NCBI GenBank assembly: GCA_036268875.1
Contig: DATATI010000020.1
Location: forward strand, 308,012-372,011
Length of the DNA: 64,000 bases
DNA from: Polyangia bacterium
GTDB lineage: Bacteria; Myxococcota_A; Polyangia; Fen-1088
Direction of reading: 5' to 3'
A program made the translations under genes and the position numbers. The notes under the pieces were generated by a model. It did no database searches. It saw only the letters and a program-made list of their open reading frames with translations, and was not told where the DNA came from. Positions 48,403 to 58,394 of this stretch are shown here, in pieces; position 1 is the first letter of the stretch, and each line of letters opens with the position of its first letter.

Positions 48403-49731
48403 CTAGAACAGCACGCGCAAGCCGGAATCGGTGTTGCGCGCGCTGTCACTGCTGAGCACGCGCCGGGTGTCGATGTCGCGGCGTTCGGACAGCTCTTCGA
48501 AGTAGCTGCGCAGCTCGGGCAGCGCTTCGATCAGGCGTTGGAAGTATTCGCGGGCCAAAAATAGAATGGTCGAATGACGAGCGGCGCGCACACTGGCGCT
48601 GGTGGGCTGGTTCTTGATCAGCGACATCTCGCCGAAGATGTCGCCGGCGCGCAGGCGGGCCAGCGTGACCTCGGCGCCGCCGTCAGGCGGACGCTTGCTG
48701 ACCTCGACCTCGCCGGCCAGGACCACGAACAGTCCCAGGCCGACCTCACCTTCACGGATGATCTCGGTACCGGTCGCCACTTCGTGACCGTCGAAGCGGC
48801 GGATCAGATCCATCTTCTGCTGGCGGGTGAACGGGCGGAACAACGGCGAGGTGGCGAGAAGATTTTTCAGCAGGCGCTCGCGGGCGAATCGCCCCAGCGT
48901 CTCGGCCAGCGTCGGCACCTCGCCTTCGAGGCGCGCCAACGCCTCGCGCGACAGCTCCAGCACATCGGCCTCGTCGATCACCTGTACGGACGCCGTGCGG
49001 GGCTGCACCGCCAAAAGCGCCATCTCGCCGAACAGCGCGCCTTCGTGCAGACGGGTGAGCTCGTTGCGGCGGCCAAAGCTGTCGGTGGCAAAGACGCTGA
49101 GCTGACCGGCGGCGACCAGATAGAACGCCACCCCTGGTTCGCCTTCGCGGATGACCAGCTGGCCGTCACCGAGACGTTTGACCTTCAGCGCGCGCACCAC
49201 CGGTTCGAACACCTCGCGCGGCAGCTCGGAAAAAAAAGCCAGCGGCAAGAACTGCTCCGGGTATTTGACGAAGGCCGAGAAATCCAGAGCTCGATCGCGG
49301 GCCCGGGTGGCGACTTTCTCCGGCGTGCCGGCGCGCGACAGATCGGGCGGCGTCAGCTCGGCGTCGAGATCGACGGGCGCCGGCCGGGCGGCGAACTTGG
49401 CCAGCGACGGTGCGTCGCGGGCATAAAGGTCGGCCATCAGCGTGACGATGTCCTCGACCGACTGTCCCAGCGATTCCAGCGCCCGCATGCCGATGATCGC
49501 CGGCAAGGGATGGCCGGAACGAATGTCGTGCACCGCGACGGCGCGGTAAACCTCGGCGGCGGAGGCCTTGTCGCCTGAAACAAAAAGCAGGTCGGCGATC
49601 TTGAGCCGGCTGTCATTGTCCAGCGGGTTGGTGGCCAGCAGGTGATCGTAAGCCGCCAACGCTCTGACGGCGTCGCCGCCGGCGGCCAGCGCGCGGGCCT
49701 GGCTCTTCAGATCGCGCAGCTTGGAACCCAT
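48403..49731 (-). CDS. Protein with two cyclic-nucleotide-binding domains
   Basis: A 442-residue protein. The N-terminal about 140 residues are helical and TPR-like (AYDHLLATNPLDNDSRLKIADLL). cNMP domain 1 (about 160-270) has FGEMALLAVQPRTASVQ, with the Arg that contacts cyclic phosphate. Domain 2 (about 285-400) has FGEMSLIKNQPTSASVR, where that Arg is replaced, so it may not bind nucleotide. No output domain is attached. It may be a regulatory subunit or scaffold. Confidence 0.9.
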   Translation of the reverse strand: MGSKLRDLKSQARALAAGGDAVRALAAYDHLLATNPLDNDSRLKIADLLFVSGDKASAAEVYRAVAVHDIRSGHPLPAIIGMRALESLGQSVEDIVTLMADLYARDAPSLAKFAARPAPVDLDAELTPPDLSRAGTPEKVATRARDRALDFSAFVKYPEQFLPLAFFSELPREVFEPVVRALKVKRLGDGQLVIREGEPGVAFYLVAAGQLSVFATDSFGRRNELTRLHEGALFGEMALLAVQPRTASVQVIDEADVLELSREALARLEGEVPTLAETLGRFARERLLKNLLATSPLFRPFTRQQKMDLIRRFDGHEVATGTEIIREGEVGLGLFVVLAGEVEVSKRPPDGGAEVTLARLRAGDIFGEMSLIKNQPTSASVRAARHSTILFLAREYFQRLIEALPELRSYFEELSERRDIDTRRVLSSDSARNTDSGLRVLF

Positions 49732-49775
49732 AAGATCGGGTGGAACGTTAGCCTTATCGCAGCGTAGGATCCAGC

Positions 49776-50489
49776 GTGGCCGACGGGGACATCTGGCGCC
49801 GCCTGGATAAATTGCCGCTCGCGCAGGTCATCGGGCATTCGACGGAGCGCCGTCCGATCCGCCTCGTTCGATTCGGCGCCGGTACCGGCCCGGCGGCGCT
49901 GCTGGTAGTGGCGGGTGTGCATGGTGACGAGGGCAGCTCGGTCGAAGCGGTCATGGATTTGATCGAACGATTGACGATGGGCGAGCTGATTGCGCCGCAG
50001 CCGTTCTGTTTGATTCCGGTGGTCAATCCGGACGGCTTGGTCCGGGGGCAGAAGAACTCCGCGCGGAACGTCGATCTGAACCGGAACTTCGCCGCCGCCA
50101 ATTTTTCCGTCGCCTACGAGCCCGGTTATTTTCCTGGTGAAACCCCGCTCAGTGAACCGGAGACGCGGGCCCTGGCGGATTTTCTCGCCGCCGAGCCGAC
50201 CATCAACCGAGCGCTGGCGGTGCACGCGCCGTTTGCTTGTGTGAATTTTGATGGCCCGGCGGCGGACTGGGCAGAGGACGTCTCGCGCGCTTGCGGCTGG
50301 CCGGTGCGCGCCGACATCGGATACCCCACGCCGGGATCGCTGGGAAGCTGGCTGGGACACGATCGCGGCTGGCCGATCCTGACCCTGGAATTGCCGCCCG
50401 GACCGTTCACCGGATTTGCCGCGAACTGTCGGGCGGCGCTGGCGGCGGCGGTCGGCGCCACCACCGCCGGCGATTGTGCTGGCGCTTAG
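49776..50489 (+). CDS. M14-family zinc carboxypeptidase (MpaA-like)
   Basis: A 237-residue protein that starts at GTG. Zinc ligands are HGDE (VAGVHGDEGSS) and a later His (LAVHAPF). NPDGL, RNVDLNRNF (substrate Arg) and catalytic Glu in LTLELPPG are present. It fits murein-peptide amidase A, which trims gamma-D-glutamyl-diaminopimelate bonds in recycled muropeptides. No signal peptide; cytoplasmic. Other M14 activities are possible. Confidence 0.85.
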   Translation: MADGDIWRRLDKLPLAQVIGHSTERRPIRLVRFGAGTGPAALLVVAGVHGDEGSSVEAVMDLIERLTMGELIAPQPFCLIPVVNPDGLVRGQKNSARNVDLNRNFAAANFSVAYEPGYFPGETPLSEPETRALADFLAAEPTINRALAVHAPFACVNFDGPAADWAEDVSRACGWPVRADIGYPTPGSLGSWLGHDRGWPILTLELPPGPFTGFAANCRAALAAAVGATTAGDCAGA

Positions 50490-50591
50490 CACCGGGGAAA
50501 CGCTATGAATCGGGTGCGAATCAGGTAGTATCCGTTCCCGGTTGGGGCTGAGGAACGACAAACCCCCGACCCACGAAACCCGGCCGTTCTT

Positions 50592-51179
50592 ATGGACAAG
50601 GATCTGGAGCGCACCTTTCTCGACACGCTGGCCCGAGCGCTGGTCTCCCTCCCCTTCGACGTCAAGGTGCTGTTAGAGGCGGTCGCCAATCCGGACCTGG
50701 AGCACGGCGTGCGCGAGATCGCCGCGGCCACTGTGGTCCATGTGATTTCGCCGAAAGAGGGCAACCTGGAAGCGCCGGTGCGGCATGCCGAGGACGTGGT
50801 GCTGCTGCGCCTGGCCCTCCGCCGCATCGAAAGCGGCGGCGGCGAAGGCGTGCCCGCCTTTCGCGAGCGGTTCGCCGAGCTCTACGATCGCCTGGAGCAA
50901 GACCTGACCTTGTTTCGCAGCGCTTTCGGGGCTGACGTCGTCGAATGGCTGGACGGACGTTTCCCCTCCATGCTGAAGGCGGTCTACGCCAAGAAGAAGA
51001 TCCCGATGTTCGTCGACGACGAAGAGGTGGGGACCTTCCTTTACGACGAGGGTCTGCGCTTCGGCACCGAATATCCCATCACGGAGAAATCGCTGGCCGG
51101 GCGGGTGAAGCAGGTTCAGCCTTTCGTTGACCACCTGGCGCGCAAGCGCGATCAGGACCGAAAGAAGATCACGTCGTAG
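50592..51179 (+). CDS. Conserved hypothetical protein, weakly DUF1232/YkvA-like
   Basis: A 195-residue soluble protein. Segment ATVVHVISPKEGNLEAPVRH followed by AEDVVLLRLAL resembles the DUF1232 pattern (LSP...P...G..DD...LAL) but without its hydrophobic helix. Highly charged and mostly helical. It starts 103 bases after the peptidase gene; the HD-domain gene follows by 42 bases. Function is unknown. Confidence 0.7.
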   Translation: MDKDLERTFLDTLARALVSLPFDVKVLLEAVANPDLEHGVREIAAATVVHVISPKEGNLEAPVRHAEDVVLLRLALRRIESGGGEGVPAFRERFAELYDRLEQDLTLFRSAFGADVVEWLDGRFPSMLKAVYAKKKIPMFVDDEEVGTFLYDEGLRFGTEYPITEKSLAGRVKQVQPFVDHLARKRDQDRKKITS

Positions 51180-51221
51180 GACGGATTTCGTCCGCGCAGT
51201 TTCCGTAAGGGGTCGCATCGT

Positions 51222-52151
<930 letters not shown>

Positions 52152-53114
52152 GCGGCGGACCCGGGCGCTGTCGTCGGCGCTTCGCCACGCACCAGGCCGC
52201 GAAAGTCGACGAACAGCTTGCGCCCGGTGGGCTGGCAGCTCGGGCAAAAACAGGCGTCGCCGTCGCCCACCCGCACCGCCCGCAAGGTGGTGCCGCAGTT
52301 CGGGCACGGCTTGCCGTCGCGACCGCGCACTTTCAGAAAATCGCGCACCTTGACGTCGATGGGTTCCGCGCGGCGGGCGATCTCGTCGACGGCCGCGCGA
52401 AGCACCGACGGGATGGCGGCGTAAAGCGCGTCGGCGTCGGCAGGTGAAAGCTTGTTGCAGAAGGTCTTCGGGTGAATGCGAGCAGCAAAGAGAATCTCGT
52501 CGGCGTAGGCATTGCCGATCGAGGCCAGCGCGCTTTTGTCCATCAAGAACATCCGCGCTTGATCGCGGCGCTTGGAAAAAAGGCGCCCGAAGGCTTCGCG
52601 CGTGAAGGCCGGCGACAGGACGTCCAGGCCCAGTTTTCCGTAGACCGGGATCTGTTTTTCGTCGGCGGCCCGCACGACGTACACCTTGCCCATGCGTTTG
52701 TCGTCGACGTACTGCAGCTCGACGTCGTCGTCGAGGGTCACCGCCAGACCGAGCGCGCGCGGATCGCGCTTGCGGCCGTTCCCGTCACCGCCGCCAGCGG
52801 CCACCGGCGGCAGCAACCGATAGCGGCCCACCAGCATGGCGTTCACCACCAGCACCAGATCGTTGTCCAGCGCAAAGCGCATGAAATGCCCGCGCCGCGA
52901 CACATCGGTGAAGGTCCGCCCGATCAGCAGGGCGGGAAACGGCTCGGTCACCATCACCCGTAGCACCAGCGGATCGCCGGTGCGCGCGCCGACGACGCGC
53001 CGGCCACCCAGGGCCGGGCGCAGCACGGATTCGACGTGGGCCAGATCAGGCAACTCGGGCATCGGACCAAGCGCAACTCTGGCATTCAAAACCGGTCCGG
53101 TCCAAACTCACGGT

Positions 53115-53267
53115 ATGCCGTTGCCCGCGTTGGTCTTCGTCATCCTCACCGTCGTGGGGTCGATCGTGTTCCTGGCGTATCAGGTGCAGTCGCTGCGCCG
53201 CCGCAAGCGCAACCTGCGCCACTGGGAACGCGACGAACCGCTGGAAGGGGTCAGCGACTGGGATTAG
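53115..53267 (+). CDS. Small single-pass membrane protein (50 residues)
   Basis: ATG 53115 opens MPLPALVFVILTVVGSIVFL, a single transmembrane helix, followed by a very basic segment (QSLRRRKRNLRHWERDE) and an acidic tail ending VSDWD. Positive-inside charge suggests an N-out topology. It is divergent from the Fpg-like gene and convergent with the SpoU gene, overlapping it by 17 bases. Unknown function; probably missed by automatic callers because of its size. Confidence 0.6.
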   Translation: MPLPALVFVILTVVGSIVFLAYQVQSLRRRKRNLRHWERDEPLEGVSDWD

Positions 53268-54063
53268 CCGTCGGCGGCGCGCGCAGCTGATACAGCAGCA
53301 CGGCCCCGGCGGTGGCCACGTTCAGCGAATCGGCGGCCGGCGCCATCGGAATGGCGACCCGGTGATCGGCCAGCGACAGCACGGCCTCCGACAGCCCCGG
53401 GCCTTCGCTGCCCAGCAGCAGCGCCAGGCGCTCGGGGCGCCGAAAGTCTGGCAGCGGCGTGGCGCCCGGGCGAGGGGTGGCAGCCACCAGCGTGAAGCCG
53501 GCCGTTCGCAGCGCCAGTAAATCGTCAGGCCACGACACAAAGCGAATCAGCGGCAAAAAGAAAACGCCTCCCAGCGACACGCGGATCGCCTGGCGATAAA
53601 ACGGATCGGCGCAGGCTGGGCTCAAGCAGATGGCATCGGCGCCCAGCGCGGCGGCGTTGCGGACGATGGCGCCCAGGTTTTCGACGTCGACCAGATCTTC
53701 CAGGACCACGATGGTGCGGGCGCCGGGTGGCAAAGCCGCGCGGGCCGGACGCTCGCCCACGGCCAGACAGCCACGGTGGACGTGGAAACCGGCGATGACG
53801 TTCATCAAATTTTGCGCGACCACGTAGATCGGAATGGGTTCGTGCTTGCCAATCCAGGTTGCCAGCCCATCGGCCAGCGACGCGGCCCGCACCGGCGTGA
53901 CCAGCACCGAGTGAACGCGCAGTCCGCTGTCCAGCAGCCGCCGCACCACCCGCTCGCTCTCCGCGATGAAACGACCGCCCAGCAGGTTCAAGTGGCGCTC
54001 CTTGAGCTGGCGATAGTCGGACAAGCGCGGATCGTCCGCGTCGCTGATCGAGATCGGGACCAT
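53251..54063 (-). CDS. SpoU/TrmH-family RNA methyltransferase
   Basis: The start at MVPISISDADDPRL (54063) gives 270 residues. An N-terminal substrate-binding region (RQLKERHLNLLGGRFIAES) precedes the SPOUT knot: motif 1 LEDLVDVENLGAIVRNAAALG, motif 2 LALLLGSEGPGLS and motif 3 IPMAPAADSLNVATAGAV. It should 2'-O-methylate ribose in rRNA or tRNA using SAM. An extension to 54315 would run antisense through the lipoprotein gene and is rejected. Confidence 0.9.
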   Translation of the reverse strand: MVPISISDADDPRLSDYRQLKERHLNLLGGRFIAESERVVRRLLDSGLRVHSVLVTPVRAASLADGLATWIGKHEPIPIYVVAQNLMNVIAGFHVHRGCLAVGERPARAALPPGARTIVVLEDLVDVENLGAIVRNAAALGADAICLSPACADPFYRQAIRVSLGGVFFLPLIRFVSWPDDLLALRTAGFTLVAATPRPGATPLPDFRRPERLALLLGSEGPGLSEAVLSLADHRVAIPMAPAADSLNVATAGAVLLYQLRAPPTANPSR

Positions 54064-54094
54064 GACCGGTCGCCATGTTAGAAGATGGCGGCAG

Positions 54095-55090
54095 ATGCGG
54101 GCTGTGAATTTGAAGCGCCGCCCTCTGCGCCGGCGCTGGCTGCTGCTGCTGACGACTTCGCTGCTGGCCGGTGGCGCCGCTTGCAGCAGCAACAACGACG
54201 GTGGCATCGCTCCGACGCTGCTGAAGATGTGGTGGACCCAGGCCCACACCGTCAGCGGGCAGGCGCTGATCTGGTCCGCCAATCCCGACGCCGGCGCGCC
54301 GCCCGCCACCGTCACGCCGAACCCGCTGGAGTTCGACCTGGTCTACGACCGCAGCCTGGACGGGGACAAGATCGAGGACACAGTGGTCAGCAACGGCATT
54401 GAGTACACCGTGCCCAAGGCCATGCCGCCGGTGACCGTCACCTGGGACGGCATGCCGCTGCAAACCGATCAAGGCGTGGTGGGCCTGTCGGTGAGCTACA
54501 ACAGCCTGAACCTGCCCGGCGAAGATCCCGGCACGACGTATGTTTTCGGGCACCCGCTGGTGGGTTTTCCGTCGTCGACGACGCTGACCTTTCATTTTGA
54601 CAAGGCATTCCTCACCGGCAGCAATCATCTGCCCATGATCGGCCCGGACGCTGTCTCGGTGACCACCGGACCGTTCACGGTGTCGATCGCCGTTCCGGCT
54701 GGCGGCGACGGCGGCCCGGCGGCGATGATCGCGACCGACTATCAAATCCCGCTGGTGTTCAGCAACCGCACCGCCGCGACGGCCGCGGTCAAACCGTTCG
54801 TCTCCCTGACCGTCGACGGCGCCGCGGCGGATTTCGCCTTGGTGATCAACGGCGACAGTGATCTGACCACCGTGTACCTGGGACCGCCGCAGCTCGGAAC
54901 CTTGTGGCCGCCGGGCGCGCGACTGGAGCTGGCGGTGAGCGCCGGGTTGCCGGACATTTTCGGCGCGCCCTTGGGCACCGGCGCCAGCGCGTCGTTCGTC
55001 ACCAAGGGAACCCACAAGGATGCCGGCGCGCCCGAAACCGGCGCGGGCGACGACGCGGCGGTCAGCGACGCGGCCGACGACGTCAACTGA
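54095..55090 (+). CDS. Lipoprotein with Ig-like domains, unknown function
   Basis: The start at MRAVNLKRRPLRRRW (54095) gives 331 residues. A basic n-region, hydrophobic core and Cys in LAGGAACSSN form a lipoprotein signal. The mature part looks like Big_5/Ig-like beta domains (NPLEFDLVYDRSLDGDKIED, TLTFHFDKAFLTGS) with a disordered Ala/Asp C-terminus. It probably faces the cell surface or periplasm. Its 3' end overlaps lipB (convergent) by 8 bases. Confidence 0.72.
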   Translation: MRAVNLKRRPLRRRWLLLLTTSLLAGGAACSSNNDGGIAPTLLKMWWTQAHTVSGQALIWSANPDAGAPPATVTPNPLEFDLVYDRSLDGDKIEDTVVSNGIEYTVPKAMPPVTVTWDGMPLQTDQGVVGLSVSYNSLNLPGEDPGTTYVFGHPLVGFPSSTTLTFHFDKAFLTGSNHLPMIGPDAVSVTTGPFTVSIAVPAGGDGGPAAMIATDYQIPLVFSNRTAATAAVKPFVSLTVDGAAADFALVINGDSDLTTVYLGPPQLGTLWPPGARLELAVSAGLPDIFGAPLGTGASASFVTKGTHKDAGAPETGAGDDAAVSDAADDVN

Positions 55091-55745
55091 ACCGGCGGCG
55101 AAAAACTTCGCCCACCGCCCGCTGGACGGTGGTCTTCACGTCGGCAAGGGCGATCGGCCGCCCGAGGACGCTGGACATCGATCCCATCACCGTTGCCTCC
55201 AGGCCGCAGGGATTGATGGTGGCGAAGCGCGACAGGTCGGTGGCGACGTTCAGCGCGAACCCGTGCAGCGTCACCCAGCGTTTGACGGCCACGCCGATCG
55301 AGGCCAGCTTGCGCTCGCCGCTCCATACGCCGGTCCATCCTTGCTTGCGGCCGCCGTCGATGCCGTGGGCGGCCACCGCGACGATCAAGCTTTCTTCCAG
55401 GTTGCGCAGGTACACGTGCAGATCGCGCTCCGACTGGCGCAGCAGAAAGATCGGATAGCCGACCAGCTGCCCGGGCCCGTGATAGGTGACGTCGCCGCCG
55501 CGTTCGATCTCGAAGATGGGCAGATCGCCCGGCGCCACCAGGTTCTCTTTGTGGGTGCCGCGCCCGAGGGTGATGACGTCGGGATGCTCGACGAGAATCA
55601 ACGTGTCGGGAATCTCGTCGCGCTGGCGCGCCGCCACCAGCTCGCGCTGCAGGGACCACACCTCGCCGAAATCACGCCGGCCGAGATCCAGCACCCGCGC
55701 GTCGATCAAGTCACTCACCCGCTGAGCATAGCGCGCGGCGGTCAC
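55083..55745 (-). CDS. lipB: Lipoyl(octanoyl) transferase
   Basis: A 220-residue protein. Motifs RGGDVTYHGPGQLVGYP, the catalytic Lys/Cys pair in KLASIGVAVKRWVTLHG and NPCGLEATVM are those of LipB. It moves octanoyl groups from acyl carrier protein to lipoyl domains. The GTG start overlaps the E3 stop (GTGA), so it is translated with the dehydrogenase operon. LipA, needed to insert sulfur, is not in the window. Confidence 0.95.
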   Translation of the reverse strand: MTAARYAQRVSDLIDARVLDLGRRDFGEVWSLQRELVAARQRDEIPDTLILVEHPDVITLGRGTHKENLVAPGDLPIFEIERGGDVTYHGPGQLVGYPIFLLRQSERDLHVYLRNLEESLIVAVAAHGIDGGRKQGWTGVWSGERKLASIGVAVKRWVTLHGFALNVATDLSRFATINPCGLEATVMGSMSSVLGRPIALADVKTTVQRAVGEVFRRRFS

Positions 55746-57148
55746 CGATTTTGAATATGGATCGCTTCGCCCAGCGCCGCCTTGGCCGCTTCCATCAGCG
55801 CCTCCGGCATCGTCGGGTGGGCGTGGATGGTCAGGCTGATGTCGTCGGCGACGGCGCCCATCTCGATGGCCAGTGCCGCCTCGGCGATCATGTCGGACGC
55901 GCCGTTGCCGACCACGTGGATGCCCAGCACCTCTTTCGATTCAGCGTCGATGACCGCCTTCACGAAACCGTCGCTGTCGGCGTTGGCTAAGGCGCGCCCC
56001 AGCGCCGCGAACGGGAACTTGCCGACCTTCACCTTGTGGCCGCGCTTCTTCGCCTCCTCGGCGGTGATGCCGGCCGAGGCGATCTCCGGATCGGTGAAGA
56101 TGACCGCCGGGATGGTCCGCACGTCCATCTCCGCCTTGTGACCGGCGATCACCTCGGCGACCACCTCGGCCTCGTGCGAAGCCTTGTGCGCCAGCATCGG
56201 CTGCCCCACCAGATCGCCGATGGCGTAAATGCCGGGCACGTTGGTGCGCAAGCGTTTGTCGACGGGGACGAAGCCGCGCTCGATCTTCACGCCCACTTCT
56301 TCCAGACCCAGACCCTCGGAGTTTGGACGGCGCCCGACGGCCACCAGCACCTTGTCCGCTTCGATGACGACGTCCTTGCCGCCGGCGTCGACGGTGACCG
56401 CGGCGTGCGTGCCAGCCTCGCTCCACGATTTGGCCTTGGCGGAAGTCATCACCTCGACGCCCATCTTCTTCAGCTTGCGCGCCACCACCTGGGCCAACTC
56501 GGGATCGGTGCCGGGCAGAATCGCCGGCAGCGCTTCGACCACCGTGACCTTGGCGCCCAGCTTCGCGTAAAGCGTGCCGATTTCCAGGCCGATGTAGCCG
56601 CCGCCGATCACCACCAGGCGTTGAGGCACCGCCGCGAAATCCAGTGCGCCGGTCGAATCGACGACGCGCTGGCCGTCGAACTTGAACCCGGGAATTTCGA
56701 TCGGCCGCGACCCGGTGGCCAGCACGATGCTGTCCGCCTGGATCAGGATCTTGCCGGTGGCGTCGGTCAGCTCGACGGTGTTGCGCGACGTCAGCCGGGC
56801 CGTGCCGGTGCGGTAGTCGCAGCCGTTCGCTTTCAACAGTTGCTTCACACCGCCGGTCAGCTTGCCGACCACCTCGCCCTTCCACGACTGCAGCTTGCCC
56901 ATGTCGACGCGGATGTTGTCGGCGAAGATCCCGATGTCACCGCCGTGGCGAAGCTTGTCGTAGAACTTGGAGGCGTTGATCAACGCCTTGGACGGAATGC
57001 AGCCGACGTTCAGGCAGATGCCGCCCGCCTTGTCGCGCTCGACCACCAGCGCCTTCTTCTTCAACTGGCCGAGGCGAATGCCAGCCACGTAACCACCGGG
57101 GCCAGCCCCGATCACCAACGCCTCCACCCGGATCATGTTGTCGGCCAT
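55742..57148 (-). CDS. lpdA: Dihydrolipoyl dehydrogenase (E3)
   Basis: A 468-residue flavoprotein: FAD motif VIGAGPGGYVAGIRL, redox disulfide GGICLNVGCIPSKALI, NAD motif VIGGGYIGLEIGTLYAKLG, and C-terminal HAHPTMPEALMEAAKAALG with the catalytic His-Glu pair. It reoxidises the lipoyl arm of E2. A GAGGA site precedes the ATG. The gene begins 2 bases after the E1alpha stop. Confidence 0.97.
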   Translation of the reverse strand: MADNMIRVEALVIGAGPGGYVAGIRLGQLKKKALVVERDKAGGICLNVGCIPSKALINASKFYDKLRHGGDIGIFADNIRVDMGKLQSWKGEVVGKLTGGVKQLLKANGCDYRTGTARLTSRNTVELTDATGKILIQADSIVLATGSRPIEIPGFKFDGQRVVDSTGALDFAAVPQRLVVIGGGYIGLEIGTLYAKLGAKVTVVEALPAILPGTDPELAQVVARKLKKMGVEVMTSAKAKSWSEAGTHAAVTVDAGGKDVVIEADKVLVAVGRRPNSEGLGLEEVGVKIERGFVPVDKRLRTNVPGIYAIGDLVGQPMLAHKASHEAEVVAEVIAGHKAEMDVRTIPAVIFTDPEIASAGITAEEAKKRGHKVKVGKFPFAALGRALANADSDGFVKAVIDAESKEVLGIHVVGNGASDMIAEAALAIEMGAVADDISLTIHAHPTMPEALMEAAKAALGEAIHIQNR

Positions 57149-57150
57149 GA

Positions 57151-58392
57151 TTAATCCTCGTCGATCGTGCGCAGGCGCAAAAGCTCGGCTTGCTGCTCTT
57201 GCAGCGCCGCCGTCGGCTGGGCATAGACGTCGGTGAACAGGCTCTCTCGCGCTGGCGGTCCGACGGATTCCTCGGCGGCGATCGCCTCTTGCAACTCGCG
57301 GTCGATGGTCTCACGCAACGCCGCCTCGGCCTGGCCGTCCAGAATGTTCTCGGTCGCCAACCAGGTCCGCAGCCGGCTGAGCGGATCTTTGCGCGTCCAT
57401 TCGCCCAAGGCGCTTTCTTGCCGGTAACGCGCGGGATCGTCGGACGTACTGTGCGGGCCCATGCGAAACGTCACCGCTTCGATCAGCGTCGGACCGCCGC
57501 CGCCACGCGCCCGATCGACCGCTTCTTTGGTCGCGGCGTAAACCACCAGCGCGTCGTTGCCGTCGACGCGCACGCCGGGCATCCCGTAAGCCAGCGCCTT
57601 CACCGCGAACGTCACCGACGCCGTCTGCTGCGACGCCGGCGTGGAAATGGCCCACTGGTTGTTCTCGCACAGGAACACCACCGGCGTGCGATAGACGGCG
57701 GCGAAGTTCAGACCGGCGTGAAAATCCTCGGCGCTGGTGGCCCCTTCGCCCAGATAGGCCAGCACGACGATCGGCTTGCCGCGCTTTTTCGCCGCCCAGG
57801 CGATGCCGGTGGCGTGCGGCAGCTGGGTGGCCACACACGACGAGGGGGTCAGAAAATTCAGCGATCGCGGCGTCGCCACATGGCCGGGCATCTGCCGGCC
57901 GTGCGAGATGTCGTTGGCGTTGCCGAACAGCTGGGCCAGCAACGCGCGCAGCGGCAGGCCGCGGTGCAAAGCCGCGCCGTACTCGCGGTGGGCCGGCACC
58001 ACGAAATCGTCGGGACCGATCGCGGCCACCGCGCCGATGATCGACGCTTCCTGGCCGCGCGCCTCGGCGTAAAAACCGACCCGGCCCTGGCGCTGCAAGT
58101 TCAGCAGGCGCTCGTCGATGATGCGGATGCGCAACATCGACCGATAAATGGCGATCAACTGTTCCGGCTGCAGCGCCGGGACCTGGGCCCGCTCGGCGAC
58201 GCCGTCCGGAGACAGGATGGTCCAAAGCTCGGTGGCCCGGCGGTGGTCGCGATCGGACCAGACTTCGACTGTCTCTGCCTCCACGTCGCCCATGCCGGCG
58301 CGAATCTTCGCCGCTGGCACGGACGCCGGCAGAGGCGGCGGCGTCACCAGCTTGCCGGGCGGGGGCGGCGGCGTGGGCTTGGAGGCAGCCAT
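57151..58392 (-). CDS. 2-oxoacid dehydrogenase E1 alpha subunit
   Basis: The start at MAASKPTPPPPPGK (58392) gives 413 residues; a longer frame to 59445 is antisense-like overlap of E2 and is rejected. The ThDP motif is GEGATSAEDFHAGLNFA...NNQWAIS. RGQEASIIGAVAAIGPDDFVVP and FRMGPHSTSDDPARYR (phosphorylation-loop region) point to the branched-chain/pyruvate E1alpha group. It decarboxylates the 2-oxoacid with E1beta. A Pro-rich N-terminal tail of about 30 residues is unusual. Confidence 0.93.
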   Translation of the reverse strand: MAASKPTPPPPPGKLVTPPPLPASVPAAKIRAGMGDVEAETVEVWSDRDHRRATELWTILSPDGVAERAQVPALQPEQLIAIYRSMLRIRIIDERLLNLQRQGRVGFYAEARGQEASIIGAVAAIGPDDFVVPAHREYGAALHRGLPLRALLAQLFGNANDISHGRQMPGHVATPRSLNFLTPSSCVATQLPHATGIAWAAKKRGKPIVVLAYLGEGATSAEDFHAGLNFAAVYRTPVVFLCENNQWAISTPASQQTASVTFAVKALAYGMPGVRVDGNDALVVYAATKEAVDRARGGGGPTLIEAVTFRMGPHSTSDDPARYRQESALGEWTRKDPLSRLRTWLATENILDGQAEAALRETIDRELQEAIAAEESVGPPARESLFTDVYAQPTAALQEQQAELLRLRTIDED

Positions 58393-58394
58393 GT

